The notes: generated from the letters alone by a model not told the origin. A stretch of 64,000 nucleotides of DNA from Oscillospiraceae bacterium (GCA_015063805.1 SVTK01000011.1:32129-96128), one strand, 5' to 3'; shown: positions 25,252 through 33,251, counted from the stretch's first letter. Numbers and translations: made by a program.

Positions 25252-25980
25252 TTATTCCAAAACATACACATCTCCGTCCCGGGGGAAGGAAAGATGCAGG
25301 TCCCCGGCCCGGGCGGCCAGGACATCGTATTTATGCAGAGGCCAAACGTGGGTAACCGCTGTCCGGGGAGCGGGATAGGCCGCGATCCGCTCCAGCAGAA
25401 CCTCGGGGCTGCAGTGGGCGCATTCGGTGATGAGCAGCTCCACCTTCTCCCGGGGATCCCATCGGGGGAAATCCTCCAAGCTCTTCTGCATATCCCCGGT
25501 GATGCGGACGCTGCGCCCTTCTCCGCGGAGCAAAAATCCGTAGGCCATGCCGTTCTCCAGGTGCGCGGTGGGGATAGCTTTTACCGACAGAACGCCATCG
25601 TCAAACACTTCTCCCGCAGAATAGACATGGAGGCGGATCCGTCCGAAGTCGATATCGCGGTGGTGAAGCAGCTGCAAGAGCGCCGTATACTGCTCCACCC
25701 CGCGGGGGTCGGGGAGGTAAACGTCCAAATCTACATTCTTATAGTACCAGGTGGAAAGATTGAGGAAATGCACCAGACCGTTCACATGATCCCCGTGCAT
25801 ATGGGTGATGAAGACCCCCTTGACCCGGGCGAAATCAATCCCCCGACGGGTCAGCAGATCGGCGACGGGGGCACCGGCATCAATGAGATAAGCACGATCC
25901 CCCACCTCCGCCAGCATGGACTGGCAATACCGATCGGCCGAGGGCACACCGTGGCTGGTACCGAGAAATTCGATTTTCAT
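25252..25980 (-). CDS. MBL-fold metallo-hydrolase (RNase Z/PhnP-like)
   Basis: Metallo-beta-lactamase-fold enzyme of 242 aa. It begins MKIEFLGTSHGVPSADRYCQS, as RNase Z and PhnP-type phosphodiesterases do, and carries the zinc motif THMHGDHVNG near residues 59-68. The later ligands are TAHLENG, ITGDMQKS and THVWPLHKY. The substrate is not identifiable; a phosphodiester such as a cyclic nucleotide or tRNA precursor is possible, though the short exosite region argues against tRNase Z. Start 25980 is an ATG with a weak ribosome site. Confidence 0.8.
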   Translation of the reverse strand: MKIEFLGTSHGVPSADRYCQSMLAEVGDRAYLIDAGAPVADLLTRRGIDFARVKGVFITHMHGDHVNGLVHFLNLSTWYYKNVDLDVYLPDPRGVEQYTALLQLLHHRDIDFGRIRLHVYSAGEVFDDGVLSVKAIPTAHLENGMAYGFLLRGEGRSVRITGDMQKSLEDFPRWDPREKVELLITECAHCSPEVLLERIAAYPAPRTAVTHVWPLHKYDVLAARAGDLHLSFPRDGDVYVLE

Positions 25981-26033
25981 CCTATTCACTCTTTTCTTTG
26001 GGATTCACAGGACCGTCGTCCCGCGACGATCAT

Positions 26034-26062
26034 AGCTTATCACAAACGGGCGCATTTGTCAA
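26034..26062 (-). promoter_or_regulatory. promoter of the MBL-fold gene
   Basis: TTGACA (26062-26057) and TAAGCT (26039-26034), 17-bp spacer; the -10 is weak. Confidence 0.5.
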
Positions 26063-26086
26063 TGCAGCGCCGCGGCATCTACCGTT

Positions 26087-26114
26087 GGTAGAAAAAACAA
26101 TGCTTTTTTCTACC
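26087..26114. promoter_or_regulatory. perfect inverted repeat between divergent genes
   Basis: GGTAGAAAAAA / TTTTTTCTACC with an 8-bp or shorter loop (11-bp arms counted to the ends). It lies between the two divergent promoters, where a terminator would have no purpose, so an operator for the adjacent XRE regulator is more likely. Confidence 0.4.
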
Positions 26115-26133
26115 GTTTTCTACGCACGGCAGG

Positions 26134-26162
26134 TTGTGCATTTCCCCTTTTTCTGCTATAAT
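26134..26162 (+). promoter_or_regulatory. promoter of the XRE gene
   Basis: TTGTGC (26134-26139) and TATAAT (26157-26162), 17-bp spacer. Confidence 0.7.
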
Positions 26163-26220
26163 TTAACCGTGGCCACAAAACAACAATTCCATCCCAACGA
26201 GATGATAAGGAGATATTACT

Positions 26221-26619
26221 ATGGAAAAGCAAAACGAAATCACCACCGTAGGCGGGCGCATTGCTCTGCTTCGCAGCGAGCGGAAAATGACCCAGGCAGA
26301 GCTGGCCGAGCAGCTGCACATCAGCGACAAGGCAGTATCCAAGTGGGAGACCACCGACAGCTGTCCCGATATTGAGCTTCTCCCCCAGCTCTCGGATATT
26401 TTTGGCGTGTCCATCGACTATCTGGTGCGAGGAGAGGCCTTCCGCCCCCAGAAGCTGTTCGTGGGCAATCCCTACGCCCCCATCAACAAGATCCAGGGCA
26501 AAAACATGATCGACGGACTCAACGCTCACTACCTGTCCCGGGGCTGGCACGTGGTATCGGCCGATCAGGACGACGCCGACGGCTACAGCGTCATGATCGT
26601 CATTGAGCGGGAGCGGTAA
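26221..26619 (+). CDS. XRE-family regulator
   Basis: Cytoplasmic DNA-binding protein of 132 aa. The N-terminal helix-turn-helix domain (residues 10-68) has GGRIALLRSERKMTQAELAEQ and ISDKAVSKWETTDSCPDIEL, the pattern of the Clostridia group with AVSKWE. The C-terminal 60 residues (FVGNPYAPINKIQGKNMIDG, ending SVMIVIERER) are a compact, unrecognised domain. The start follows AAGGAGA. It is divergent from the MBL gene with an inverted repeat between them. The targets are unknown. Confidence 0.85.
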   Translation: MEKQNEITTVGGRIALLRSERKMTQAELAEQLHISDKAVSKWETTDSCPDIELLPQLSDIFGVSIDYLVRGEAFRPQKLFVGNPYAPINKIQGKNMIDGLNAHYLSRGWHVVSADQDDADGYSVMIVIERER

Positions 26620-26642
26620 GCCCTCTCGGGATTCCGCAGAAA

Positions 26643-26678
26643 AAATGCCCATGGGCCAACGGCCCATGGGCGTTTTTT
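26643..26678. terminator. bidirectional terminator
   Basis: AAAAAATGCCCATGGGCC / GGCCCATGGGCGTTTTTT between convergent genes. Confidence 0.9.
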
Positions 26679-26704
26679 CACTTTTGATCGGAAGAAAGCG
26701 GAGC

Positions 26705-27151
26705 TTACTCCTTGTCCTCTTCTTCCTCGTCCTCGCAGTCACAGCATCCGTCGCAAATGCAGTCGAAATGCTCGTGGCAGGCGGGGCAGACCAGATCAGC
26801 AGGATCAACCGTCTCGTCAAAGCAAATCACTTCGCCGCAGGAAGGACAGGTGATCTCATAATACTCATCATCGTCGTCATCGTCGCAGCAGCAATCGCAA
26901 TCGCAGTCGCAGTCATCCTCGTCGCCGAACTCGTCCATGATGAACTCCTCGACTTCGCCCAGATCCTCATCGATCTCCTCGATGTAATCGTGCAGCTCGT
27001 CGGTGATGTCCTCCAGGCGGTCAACTGCCTCGGTCAGCTCGCCGATCAGATCAAGCATAGCGTTGATCAGCTTGGTCTCGGGCTTGGTGGCATCGAGAGC
27101 AGTGCCCTCTGCCAGGCCCTTCAGATATGCAGCCTTTTCGGTCAAAGTCAT
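26705..27151 (-). CDS. CD1247-like protein with Asp/Cys tract
   Basis: Acidic protein of 148 aa. The N-terminal ~70 residues (MTLTEKAAYLKGLAEG... LTEAVDRLEDITDELHDYIE) are the CD1247 N-terminal helical domain known from Clostridia. A low-complexity stretch of Asp and Cys follows (DDCDCDCDCCCDDDDDDEYYE). Then comes a rubredoxin-like zinc ribbon (ITCPSCGEVICFD ... LVCPACHEHFDC) and a second Cys/acidic tail. Function is unknown; metal binding is likely from composition. It starts 15 bases after efp and shares its promoter. Confidence 0.85.
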   Translation of the reverse strand: MTLTEKAAYLKGLAEGTALDATKPETKLINAMLDLIGELTEAVDRLEDITDELHDYIEEIDEDLGEVEEFIMDEFGDEDDCDCDCDCCCDDDDDDEYYEITCPSCGEVICFDETVDPADLVCPACHEHFDCICDGCCDCEDEEEEDKE

Positions 27152-27166
27152 TTTCGTTCCTCCTGA

Positions 27167-27724
27167 TTATGCACGGGAGAGATATTCACCCGTTCTGGTG
27201 TCGATCTTGAGCACTTCGCCCTCTTCGATGAACAGCGGAACCTTGATCACGGCACCGGTCTCCAGAGTAGCGGGCTTAAGGGTGTTGGTCGCGGTGTTGC
27301 CTGCAAAACCGGGATCGGTCTGGGTAACAGCCAGCTCAACAAACGTGGGGGGCTCGATATCAAACACTTTTCCCTTATAGGAAACGAGCTTAACCATCAT
27401 CTCTTCCTTGACGAACTTGAAGCTGTCAGGGAGTGCGTCCTTGTTGATGGGGGTCATATCGAAGGTTTCCATATCCATGAAGTAATACAGATCGCCATCG
27501 TTGTAGGAGTACTGCATTTCTTTTCTCTCGATATAAGCATTCTCATACTTATCGGTGGGGCTGAAGGTGCGCTCGATCACGGCACCGGTAATGACATTCT
27601 TGAGCTTGGTGCGGACGAAAGCCGCGCCCTTACCCGGCTTAACATGCTGAAATTCGATAACCTGCAGAACCTGGCCATCCATCTCGAAAGTGATGCCGTT
27701 CTTGAAATCGCCGGCTACTACCAT
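27167..27724 (-). CDS. efp: elongation factor P
   Basis: Translation factor (185 aa, three OB-type domains) that rescues ribosomes stalled on polyproline. The modifiable residue is Lys32 in [12 protein letters not shown]. The C-terminal signature region reads [19 protein letters not shown]. Start 27724 is 8 bases after GGAGG; an upstream in-frame codon is inside that site. No genes for beta-lysylation or rhamnosylation are seen nearby. Operon with the CD1247-like gene. Confidence 0.96.
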   Translation of the reverse strand: MVVAGDFKNGITFEMDGQVLQVIEFQHVKPGKGAAFVRTKLKNVITGAVIERTFSPTDKYENAYIERKEMQYSYNDGDLYYFMDMETFDMTPINKDALPDSFKFVKEEMMVKLVSYKGKVFDIEPPTFVELAVTQTDPGFAGNTATNTLKPATLETGAVIKVPLFIEEGEVLKIDTRTGEYLSRA

Positions 27725-27789
27725 TGTTGTTACCTCCAACGTAAAACATCTTTTTTTCGCAGACTTTCACTGCGCATAAGTTACATTTT

Positions 27790-27818
27790 ATTATACAGGA
27801 TTTTCCCCGAAATTGCAA
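27790..27818 (-). promoter_or_regulatory. efp promoter
   Basis: TTGCAA (27818-27813) and TATAAT (27795-27790), 17-bp spacer. Confidence 0.8.
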
Positions 27819-27884
27819 GAGGAATGCAGGGAAAAAGTGATGTAAATTGTTAACTTATTGTGAACAAGTCGACAGATTTCCGTT

Positions 27885-28400
27885 TTACGCCTTCGTTTGC
27901 ACCTCAATCTGCGCCAAAATGAAGGGCAGGACCTGGTCCCGTTTGATCTGCAGGACATGGGCAAACTCATCGTAGAGGAGCTTTTCCGCATCGTGCAGGA
28001 AGTGTTCATCGGCCGCATGGAACTTGCGTCCTGCAGCCTCCTGCCGCTGTTTGCGCAGGTAAAGCGCTTTGATCATCCCCACCATAGCTGCCCGGTCTCC
28101 CCCATTCAGCACAGCGCGGCAATGATCCCGCCGGGCATGATCGTCATCGATGGACAGGGCTTCCTCGCTGGGCATGGTGCGGATCAGGGTGTAGATCTCC
28201 TCTGGAGAAAGGACCCGACGCATTTTTGCCGTCAGCGCTTCATTGTCCAGAGGGACAAAAACCGTTGAGCTTCCCGAATAGACCGGCTTGAGCACATAAT
28301 AACGCCTGGACTCGCCCATAAAATTCTGCTCCGAGATCTCTGCGATCCGACAGACCCCCTCCGTGCCGTACAGCACCGCATCATTGACCCGAAATTCCAT
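27885..28400 (-). CDS. CarD-family transcription regulator
   Basis: Protein of 171 aa with an N-terminal CarD/CdnL/TRCF-type RNA polymerase interaction domain (FRVNDAVLYGTEGVCRIAEI, YYVLKPVYSGSSTVFVPLDN). A helical DNA-binding-type C-terminus follows (SPEEIYTLIRTMPSEEALSI... EKLLYDEFAHVLQ). Members bind the polymerase beta subunit and stabilise open complexes. Start 28400 follows GAGGTG; an in-frame ATG at 28424 has no clear site. An intrinsic terminator lies between the promoter and the start, so expression depends on readthrough or antitermination. Confidence 0.88.
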   Translation of the reverse strand: MEFRVNDAVLYGTEGVCRIAEISEQNFMGESRRYYVLKPVYSGSSTVFVPLDNEALTAKMRRVLSPEEIYTLIRTMPSEEALSIDDDHARRDHCRAVLNGGDRAAMVGMIKALYLRKQRQEAAGRKFHAADEHFLHDAEKLLYDEFAHVLQIKRDQVLPFILAQIEVQTKA

Positions 28401-28433
28401 GTTCTGCACCTCACATTCAATCATAAATCCGAC

Positions 28434-28487
28434 AAAAAAAGTGCAGTCTGCTTCAACCGGACTTACGTTCCGCCAAGCAAACTGCAC
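28434..28487 (-). terminator. leader terminator/attenuator upstream of carD
   Basis: On the minus strand GTGCAGTTTGCTT / AAGCAGACTGCAC (one mismatch) is followed by seven T. The loop contains a GGA...TCC sub-hairpin (GGCGGAACGTAAGTCCGG). It begins about 10 nt after the predicted transcription start and ends about 35 nt before the carD start. It could be an attenuator, a small riboswitch-like element or a short terminated RNA. No known riboswitch class was recognised. Confidence 0.65.
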
Positions 28488-28504
28488 GTTGATTGTTCTA
28501 CAAT

Positions 28505-28533
28505 ATTATAGCATATTTTTCGGGTCGGTGTAA
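28505..28533 (-). promoter_or_regulatory. carD promoter
   Basis: TTACAC (28533-28528) and TATAAT (28510-28505), 17-bp spacer, upstream of the leader terminator. Confidence 0.7.
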
Positions 28534-28614
28534 TAGGCATTTTACACAAAATATTTTTTCTTTGAAATTGTCCCTGCCGCGGGAAGCGTTTTTTCATTTT
28601 TTTTGGCAAAGCCG

Positions 28615-28643
28615 TTGCAAAATTTCCTTTCCTGTGGTAAAAT
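28615..28643 (+). promoter_or_regulatory. ddh promoter
   Basis: TTGCAA (28615-28620) and TAAAAT (28638-28643), 17-bp spacer. Confidence 0.7.
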
Positions 28644-28690
28644 GGTAGCGTATTTTTCGATGCGGGAAAAACCGCAGAAAGGCAACTTAC

Positions 28691-29677
28691 ATGAGCATTC
28701 GTATCGGCATTTTCGGCTATGGCAATCTCGGCCGCGGGGTAGAAGCGGCCATCCGGCAGAACAGCGACATGACGCTGGCGGCGGTATTCACCCGGCGGGA
28801 TCCCGCATCCCTGCACATCCGCACCGAGGGCGTGCCCGTTCTTTCAGCGGACTGTGCGGCACAGATGGCCGACAAGATTGATGTGATGATCCTCTGCGGC
28901 GGCAGTGCCACCGATCTGCCGGTACAGACTCCCGCCATGGCGGCGCTCTTCAACGTGGTGGACAGCTTTGACAACCATTCGAAGATCCCCGAGCATTTTG
29001 CCGCGGTGAATGCGGCGGCTTCCGCTTCCGGTAAGGTTGCGGTGATCTCGGCGGGCTGGGACCCCGGGATGTTCTCCCTCAACCGGGTGATGGCCCAGGC
29101 CATTCTCCCCGACGGTGCCGGCTACACCTTCTGGGGCAAGGGAGTCAGCCAGGGGCATTCGGATGCCATTCGCCGCATTGACGGTGTGGTGGATGCGCGG
29201 CAGTACACCATTCCCGTGGAGGCGGCCATGGATGCGGTGCGCAGCGGCAGCTGCCCCACCCTCACCACCCGCGAAAAGCACACCCGCGAGTGCTTTGTAG
29301 TGGCCAAGGAGGGCGCTGATCTTGCCCGCATTGAGCACGAGATCAAGACCATGCCGGCGTATTTTGCCGATTATGACACCACGGTGCATTTCATCAGTTT
29401 GGAAGAGCTGAAGGAGAAGCACAGCGGCATTCCCCACGGCGGCTTTGTGATCCACAGCGGCCGCACCGGCTTTGACGGGGAGCACAATGCGCTGATCGAA
29501 TACCGTCTGAAGCTGGACTCCAACCCCGAGTTTACTTCCTCGGTGCTGGTGGCTTGTGCCCGCGCTGCCCATCGGATGGCCGCGGACGGAGCCTCGGGAT
29601 GCAAGACGATTTTGGACATTCCTCCCGCATACCTTTCCGCCAAGTCCGGGGAGGAGCTGCGGAAGAGCTTACTGTGA
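28691..29677 (+). CDS. ddh: meso-diaminopimelate dehydrogenase
   Basis: NADPH-dependent enzyme (328 aa) that makes meso-diaminopimelate directly from tetrahydrodipicolinate plus ammonia, for lysine and peptidoglycan. The dinucleotide loop GIFGYGNLGRGVE is at residues 6-18. The family segments SFDNHSKIPEHF, SAGWDPGMFSLNR and TFWGKGVSQGHSDAIRR match Ddh. The start follows AGAAAGG. Together with GdhA it suggests a reductive amination-based nitrogen economy. Followed by a dispersed palindrome and a terminator. Confidence 0.96.
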   Translation: MSIRIGIFGYGNLGRGVEAAIRQNSDMTLAAVFTRRDPASLHIRTEGVPVLSADCAAQMADKIDVMILCGGSATDLPVQTPAMAALFNVVDSFDNHSKIPEHFAAVNAAASASGKVAVISAGWDPGMFSLNRVMAQAILPDGAGYTFWGKGVSQGHSDAIRRIDGVVDARQYTIPVEAAMDAVRSGSCPTLTTREKHTRECFVVAKEGADLARIEHEIKTMPAYFADYDTTVHFISLEELKEKHSGIPHGGFVIHSGRTGFDGEHNALIEYRLKLDSNPEFTSSVLVACARAAHRMAADGASGCKTILDIPPAYLSAKSGEELRKSLL

Positions 29678-29680
29678 GTG

Positions 29681-29753
29681 GCGGGGCTTTGCCCCGGACC
29701 CCACCAAGGGGGCTTTTTGAAAAAAGCCCCCTTGGAACCCGCAAAAACTTTCC
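29681..29753. repeat. dispersed palindromic repeat, copy 2
   Basis: In reverse orientation: GGAAAGTTTTTGCGGG at 29753-29738, then CCAAGGGGGCTTTTT / AAAAAGCCCCCTTGG (29704-29735), then a GGGGC/GCCCC hairpin (29683-29695). It lies just after the ddh stop codon. Same family as 10003-10096 and 51489-51550. Confidence 0.8.
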
Positions 29754-29755
29754 AC

Positions 29756-29794
29756 AAAAGAGAACGGACGCCATTTCGGCATCCGTTCTCTTTT
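29756..29794. terminator. bidirectional terminator (ddh / dipeptidase)
   Basis: AAAAGAGAACGGATGCCG / CGCCATTTCGGCATCCGTTC-type stem with A and T tracts, between convergent genes. Confidence 0.85.
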
Positions 29795-30733
29795 TCAGGC
29801 AGGCAGATATTTTTTGAGGAAGCGCAGGTAATTGCCGCCGGCGACTTTTTCCACCAGGGTTTCGCTGTAGTTATGGGTGAGCATGAAGTCGATGAGGCGG
29901 TCGTGAACCGAGCAACTCTCGTCCAGGGGGGCGGGATAGTGGTGCCCGATGCCGTCGATGTCACAGCCGAAGCCGATGTGATTCTCGCCGCCCAAGGCCA
30001 GGCAATGATCCAGGTGGGCAAAGAGCTGCTCCACCGTCTGCATCTCGGGCTTGTCGTGAACAAAGGAGGGGCAGAGGTTGAGGCCGATCATACCGTCCTG
30101 GCGGAAGATTTCCCGGGCCATATCATCGGTGAGGTTGCGGCTGTGACCACAGAGAGCGCGGAAGTTGGAATGGGTGGCGATAATGGGCTTGGCGGAAAGT
30201 TCGGCCAGGTCCCAGAAGCTTTGGTCGGAGAGGTGGGACACGTCGAAAATCATCCCGAGGCGGTTGCCCTCCTCCACCATGGCGCGGCCGGTCTCGGTGA
30301 GACCGGTATCCTCCTCGCCCTCCTCCAGGCGATTGCTTTTCCCCAGGTCATTGTGCAGCCAGGTCAGCCCGCACACCCGCGCGCCGCAGTGGAAGAAGCG
30401 GCGAAGAATCTCGGGGCTGCCCTTGAGTCCCGTTCCCCCCTCCAGCGTCAGCAGGGCGGCGTGCTTGCCTGCGGCAAAGGCGGCCTCAATGTCAGCGTAG
30501 GTTTTAACGGGCAGGACACGGTCGCTCTCGTTGGCCATGGCCAGGGAAAAATGCCCCAGGAAGCGCACCGCGCGGCGGTAGCAATCCTCCACCGAGTTTT
30601 CCGGCCAGGTGCAGAACAGCGCCACAAACTGCAGCTGCTGCATCCGGGTACTATAATTGTAGGGATTGACGATACCAAATTTCCCGGCATCCACCTTCTG
30701 AATGCTGTCGCAATGGGAATCCACAATAAACAT
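29795..30733 (-). CDS. M19 membrane dipeptidase family protein
   Basis: Zinc peptidase of 312 aa of the renal dipeptidase (M19) type, which cleaves dipeptides including those with D-residues. Zinc-binding and barrel motifs: IVDSHCDSI at the N-terminus (DxHxD), LTLEGG, GLTWLHNDLG, DVSHLSDQSFWD, ATHSNFRALC and GFGCDIDGIGHHY. No signal peptide, so it is probably cytoplasmic despite the family name. Start 30733 follows GGAGGTG. It is divergent from the DUF6062 operon with well-spaced promoters. Confidence 0.9.
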   Translation of the reverse strand: MFIVDSHCDSIQKVDAGKFGIVNPYNYSTRMQQLQFVALFCTWPENSVEDCYRRAVRFLGHFSLAMANESDRVLPVKTYADIEAAFAAGKHAALLTLEGGTGLKGSPEILRRFFHCGARVCGLTWLHNDLGKSNRLEEGEEDTGLTETGRAMVEEGNRLGMIFDVSHLSDQSFWDLAELSAKPIIATHSNFRALCGHSRNLTDDMAREIFRQDGMIGLNLCPSFVHDKPEMQTVEQLFAHLDHCLALGGENHIGFGCDIDGIGHHYPAPLDESCSVHDRLIDFMLTHNYSETLVEKVAGGNYLRFLKKYLPA

Positions 30734-30763
30734 AGCCGTACACCTCCGTACTGTGATAGGTTT

Positions 30764-30792
30764 ATTATACGCCCAAGGCCTCGGTTTGTCAA
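30764..30792 (-). promoter_or_regulatory. promoter of the dipeptidase gene
   Basis: TTGACA (30792-30787) and TATAAT (30769-30764), 17-bp spacer. Confidence 0.85.
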
Positions 30793-30819
30793 GAATCGGT
30801 GGGATTTTCCTGCACACAC

Positions 30820-30848
30820 TTGCAGTTTGGGGCAAACTGTGCTATAAT
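30820..30848 (+). promoter_or_regulatory. promoter of the DUF6062 operon
   Basis: TTGCAG (30820-30825) and TATAAT (30843-30848), 17-bp spacer. Confidence 0.8.
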
Positions 30849-30874
30849 GAAAAAAACGATACAAGGAGCTGTCC

Positions 30875-31582
30875 ATGGAACAGATCTATACCATACCGGT
30901 TAACGAAGCCTTTGATGCCGCCGATGGCTGTCCCTTCTGCGCCCTGTGGCGCAAGCTGGAGGAGAACGAGCTGGACCTGATCCTGGGGGCCTCCATGATG
31001 GAGCCCGATGTGCGGATCAAAACCAACAAGCAGGGCTTCTGCCGTACCCACTACGATATGATGTTTGTGCGAAAAAACCGTCTGGGCATGGCCCTGACGC
31101 TGGAGTCCCATCTGAACGAGTTGAAGTCCGACATTGCCGCCGGGGGGCTGGGCGCCGTGCTGGGGGGCGCGGGGGCAAAGCCACTCAAGCGCATTGCTGA
31201 GCTGGAGGAAGACTGCTATGTCTGCGGCCGCATCAATTACCACTTCACCCACATGATTGAGACGGCAGTTCTGCTTTGGGAGCAGGATGAGGCCTTCGCA
31301 CCCAAGCTGCAGAAGCAGCCCTATTTCTGCCTGCCCCACTACCGCCGTCTGCTGGATTACGCCCGCACCCGCCTGCCCAAGAAAAAGCAGGGGGAATTTG
31401 TCCGCCAGGCTTCGGCGGTGGTGGAGGGATATCTGGACACCCTCTCGGCGGATGTAAGCTGGTTCTGCAAGAAGTTCGACTACCGCTACGAGAATGAGCC
31501 CTGGGGCAATTCCCGGGATGCGGTGGAGCGGGCTATCAAATTCCTGCGCAGTGATCTGCACGGCGACCCGCCGAAAAAATAA
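30875..31582 (+). CDS. DUF6062 family protein
   Basis: Soluble protein of 235 aa with two similar metal-ligand modules: CPFC (19-22) plus GFCRTHYDMM, and CYVC plus YFCLPHYRRLL. Each pairs a CxxC with a CxxH about 35-50 residues later, so it looks like an internally repeated zinc- or heme-binding helical protein. Function is unknown. The start follows AAGGAG. It is first of a likely operon with two sugar-phosphate-isomerase-like genes and a SLOG gene. Confidence 0.75.
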   Translation: MEQIYTIPVNEAFDAADGCPFCALWRKLEENELDLILGASMMEPDVRIKTNKQGFCRTHYDMMFVRKNRLGMALTLESHLNELKSDIAAGGLGAVLGGAGAKPLKRIAELEEDCYVCGRINYHFTHMIETAVLLWEQDEAFAPKLQKQPYFCLPHYRRLLDYARTRLPKKKQGEFVRQASAVVEGYLDTLSADVSWFCKKFDYRYENEPWGNSRDAVERAIKFLRSDLHGDPPKK

Positions 31583-31604
31583 TCCCCAAAAAGGAGACAC
31601 CCCC

Positions 31605-32411
31605 ATGTCTGCATGCAAGATCGGCATCAGTGCCGGTGCCTACAAAGGCATTACCATTGAAGAAACCATGCCCTACCTGCGGAATGCAGGCTTTGACGCC
31701 ACCTTCACCGGCTACCGTGACCTGGCCCAGGTTTCGCGGTTTGCCGAGCTCTTCGCCGCCAACGGCATTTTCTACGAGAGCATCCACGCCCCCTGGGACA
31801 ACATCAACCAGATCTGGCTTGATGGTGAGGAGGGAGCCCGCGTGCTGGCCCGGTTCTGCGAATGTGTGGAATCCTGCGCCGCCATCGGTGTGCCCATTGC
31901 GGTGGTACATCTCAGTTCGGGCGAGAACCCGCCCCCTGTGACCGACTGCGGACGGGGCCGCTGGGAGACTCTCATTGAAACGGCGGAAAAGAACAACATC
32001 GTGCTGGCCTTTGAGAACCAGCGCAAGCTCTCCAATCTGGCCTACATTTTTGAAACCTACCCCCATCATCCCAACGTGGCCTTCTGCTGGGACTGCGGCC
32101 ATGAGAGCTGCTTCACCCCCGGCCGTTCCTATATGCCCCTGTTCGGGAAAAAGCTGGTCTGCACTCATCTTCACGACAACTTCGGCCTGCCCGACCGGCA
32201 GACCCCCGATGTCCATATCCTCCCCTTTGACGGGAACATGGACTATCAGTATGTGGCCGATATGCTGGACCGTGACAACTACCGGGGCACCCTGATGCTG
32301 GAGGTGTCCAGCCGTCACGAAACCTATGCCAACATGACGGCGGAGGATTATTACCTTCGCGCCGCCGCGGCTCTGCGCCGCCTGGAGTCCCTGCGCCGGC
32401 CGCAGGCATAA
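31605..32411 (+). CDS. sugar phosphate isomerase/epimerase, paralog 1
   Basis: TIM-barrel protein (268 aa) of the xylose-isomerase-like/AP-endonuclease-2 superfamily. Probable metal ligands are in HLSSGE, LAFENQRK (Glu), WDCGHE (Asp/His), THLHDN (His) and MLEVS (Glu). Substrate is unknown; relatives act on ketose epimerisation or inosose. Start 31605 follows AAGGAGA. The gene immediately downstream is a close paralog with shared long stretches (for example LPDRQTPD and YVADMLDR), so this is a tandem duplication. Confidence 0.85.
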   Translation: MSACKIGISAGAYKGITIEETMPYLRNAGFDATFTGYRDLAQVSRFAELFAANGIFYESIHAPWDNINQIWLDGEEGARVLARFCECVESCAAIGVPIAVVHLSSGENPPPVTDCGRGRWETLIETAEKNNIVLAFENQRKLSNLAYIFETYPHHPNVAFCWDCGHESCFTPGRSYMPLFGKKLVCTHLHDNFGLPDRQTPDVHILPFDGNMDYQYVADMLDRDNYRGTLMLEVSSRHETYANMTAEDYYLRAAAALRRLESLRRPQA

Positions 32412-32441
32412 TTGCCCCGCCAAAACAAAGGAGGCCATCCC

Positions 32442-33248
32442 ATGCGCCAATACAGATTCGGCATCAACGCCGACATCTACGAAAACCGCCCCGAGGAGGA
32501 ATTTCTCCCCTGCATCAAGGCCGCGGGCTTTGATGAGGTCTTTTCTCTGTACCCAAGTACCGAACGGGTACGGGAGTTGGCGGAACATTTTGCCCGCCAC
32601 GGCCTGGATTACGCCTGCATCCATGCGCCCTGGGATGGGATCAACCATCTTTGGCGGGAAGGCGAGGCCGGGGAGGATATCATCGGCCGACTGATTGCCT
32701 GCACCGAAAGCTGCGGGGAGCTGGGGGTCCCTATGACGGTGATCCACCTCAGTTCAGGGGAAAAGGCGCCCCCCATCACCGACTGTGGCCGCCGCCGTTT
32801 GGAACGGCTGGTGGAAACTGCGGAAAAATGCCGCGTTATGCTCGCCTTTGAAAATCAGCGCAAGCTGGCCAACCTGGCCTATGTGTTTGAGGAATACGCC
32901 GACTCTCCCTATGTGGGCTTCTGCTGGGACTGCGGCCATGAGCACTGCTTCACCCCCGGCCGGGCGCATATGCCTCTGTTTGGCAATAAACTGGTGTATA
33001 CCCACATCCATGACAACTTCTGCCTTCCCGACCGGCAGACCCCCGATGCCCATCTGATCCCCTTTGACGGCAACATCGACTACCGCTATGTGGCCGATAT
33101 GCTGGACAGGGTGGGCTTCGACGGAACACTCACCCTGGAGGTGGCGGGGGACTCTCCCCATTACGCCGACCTCACCCTTGAGCAATTCTGCGCCCGTGCC
33201 GCTGCGGCCATCCGCCGCCTGGCCGATCTGCGGGCGGATCGGGGGTAA
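32442..33248 (+). CDS. sugar phosphate isomerase/epimerase, paralog 2
   Basis: Tandem paralog of the preceding gene and also 268 aa. It keeps the same metal-site segments HLSSGE, LAFENQRK, WDCGHE, THIHDN and TLEVA, while the first ~60 residues differ more (GINADIYENRPEEEF; FSLYPSTERVRELAE), which suggests a shifted substrate. Start 32442 follows AAAGGAGG, 30 bases after paralog 1. The substrate is not identifiable. Confidence 0.85.
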   Translation: MRQYRFGINADIYENRPEEEFLPCIKAAGFDEVFSLYPSTERVRELAEHFARHGLDYACIHAPWDGINHLWREGEAGEDIIGRLIACTESCGELGVPMTVIHLSSGEKAPPITDCGRRRLERLVETAEKCRVMLAFENQRKLANLAYVFEEYADSPYVGFCWDCGHEHCFTPGRAHMPLFGNKLVYTHIHDNFCLPDRQTPDAHLIPFDGNIDYRYVADMLDRVGFDGTLTLEVAGDSPHYADLTLEQFCARAAAAIRRLADLRADRG

Positions 33249-33251
33249 GCT

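Noticed and set aside
27841..27870. TTGTTAA...GTGAACAA near the carD stop as a Rex site
   Set aside because: The half-sites are too far apart for the Rex consensus, and the position is downstream of a gene rather than at a promoter.
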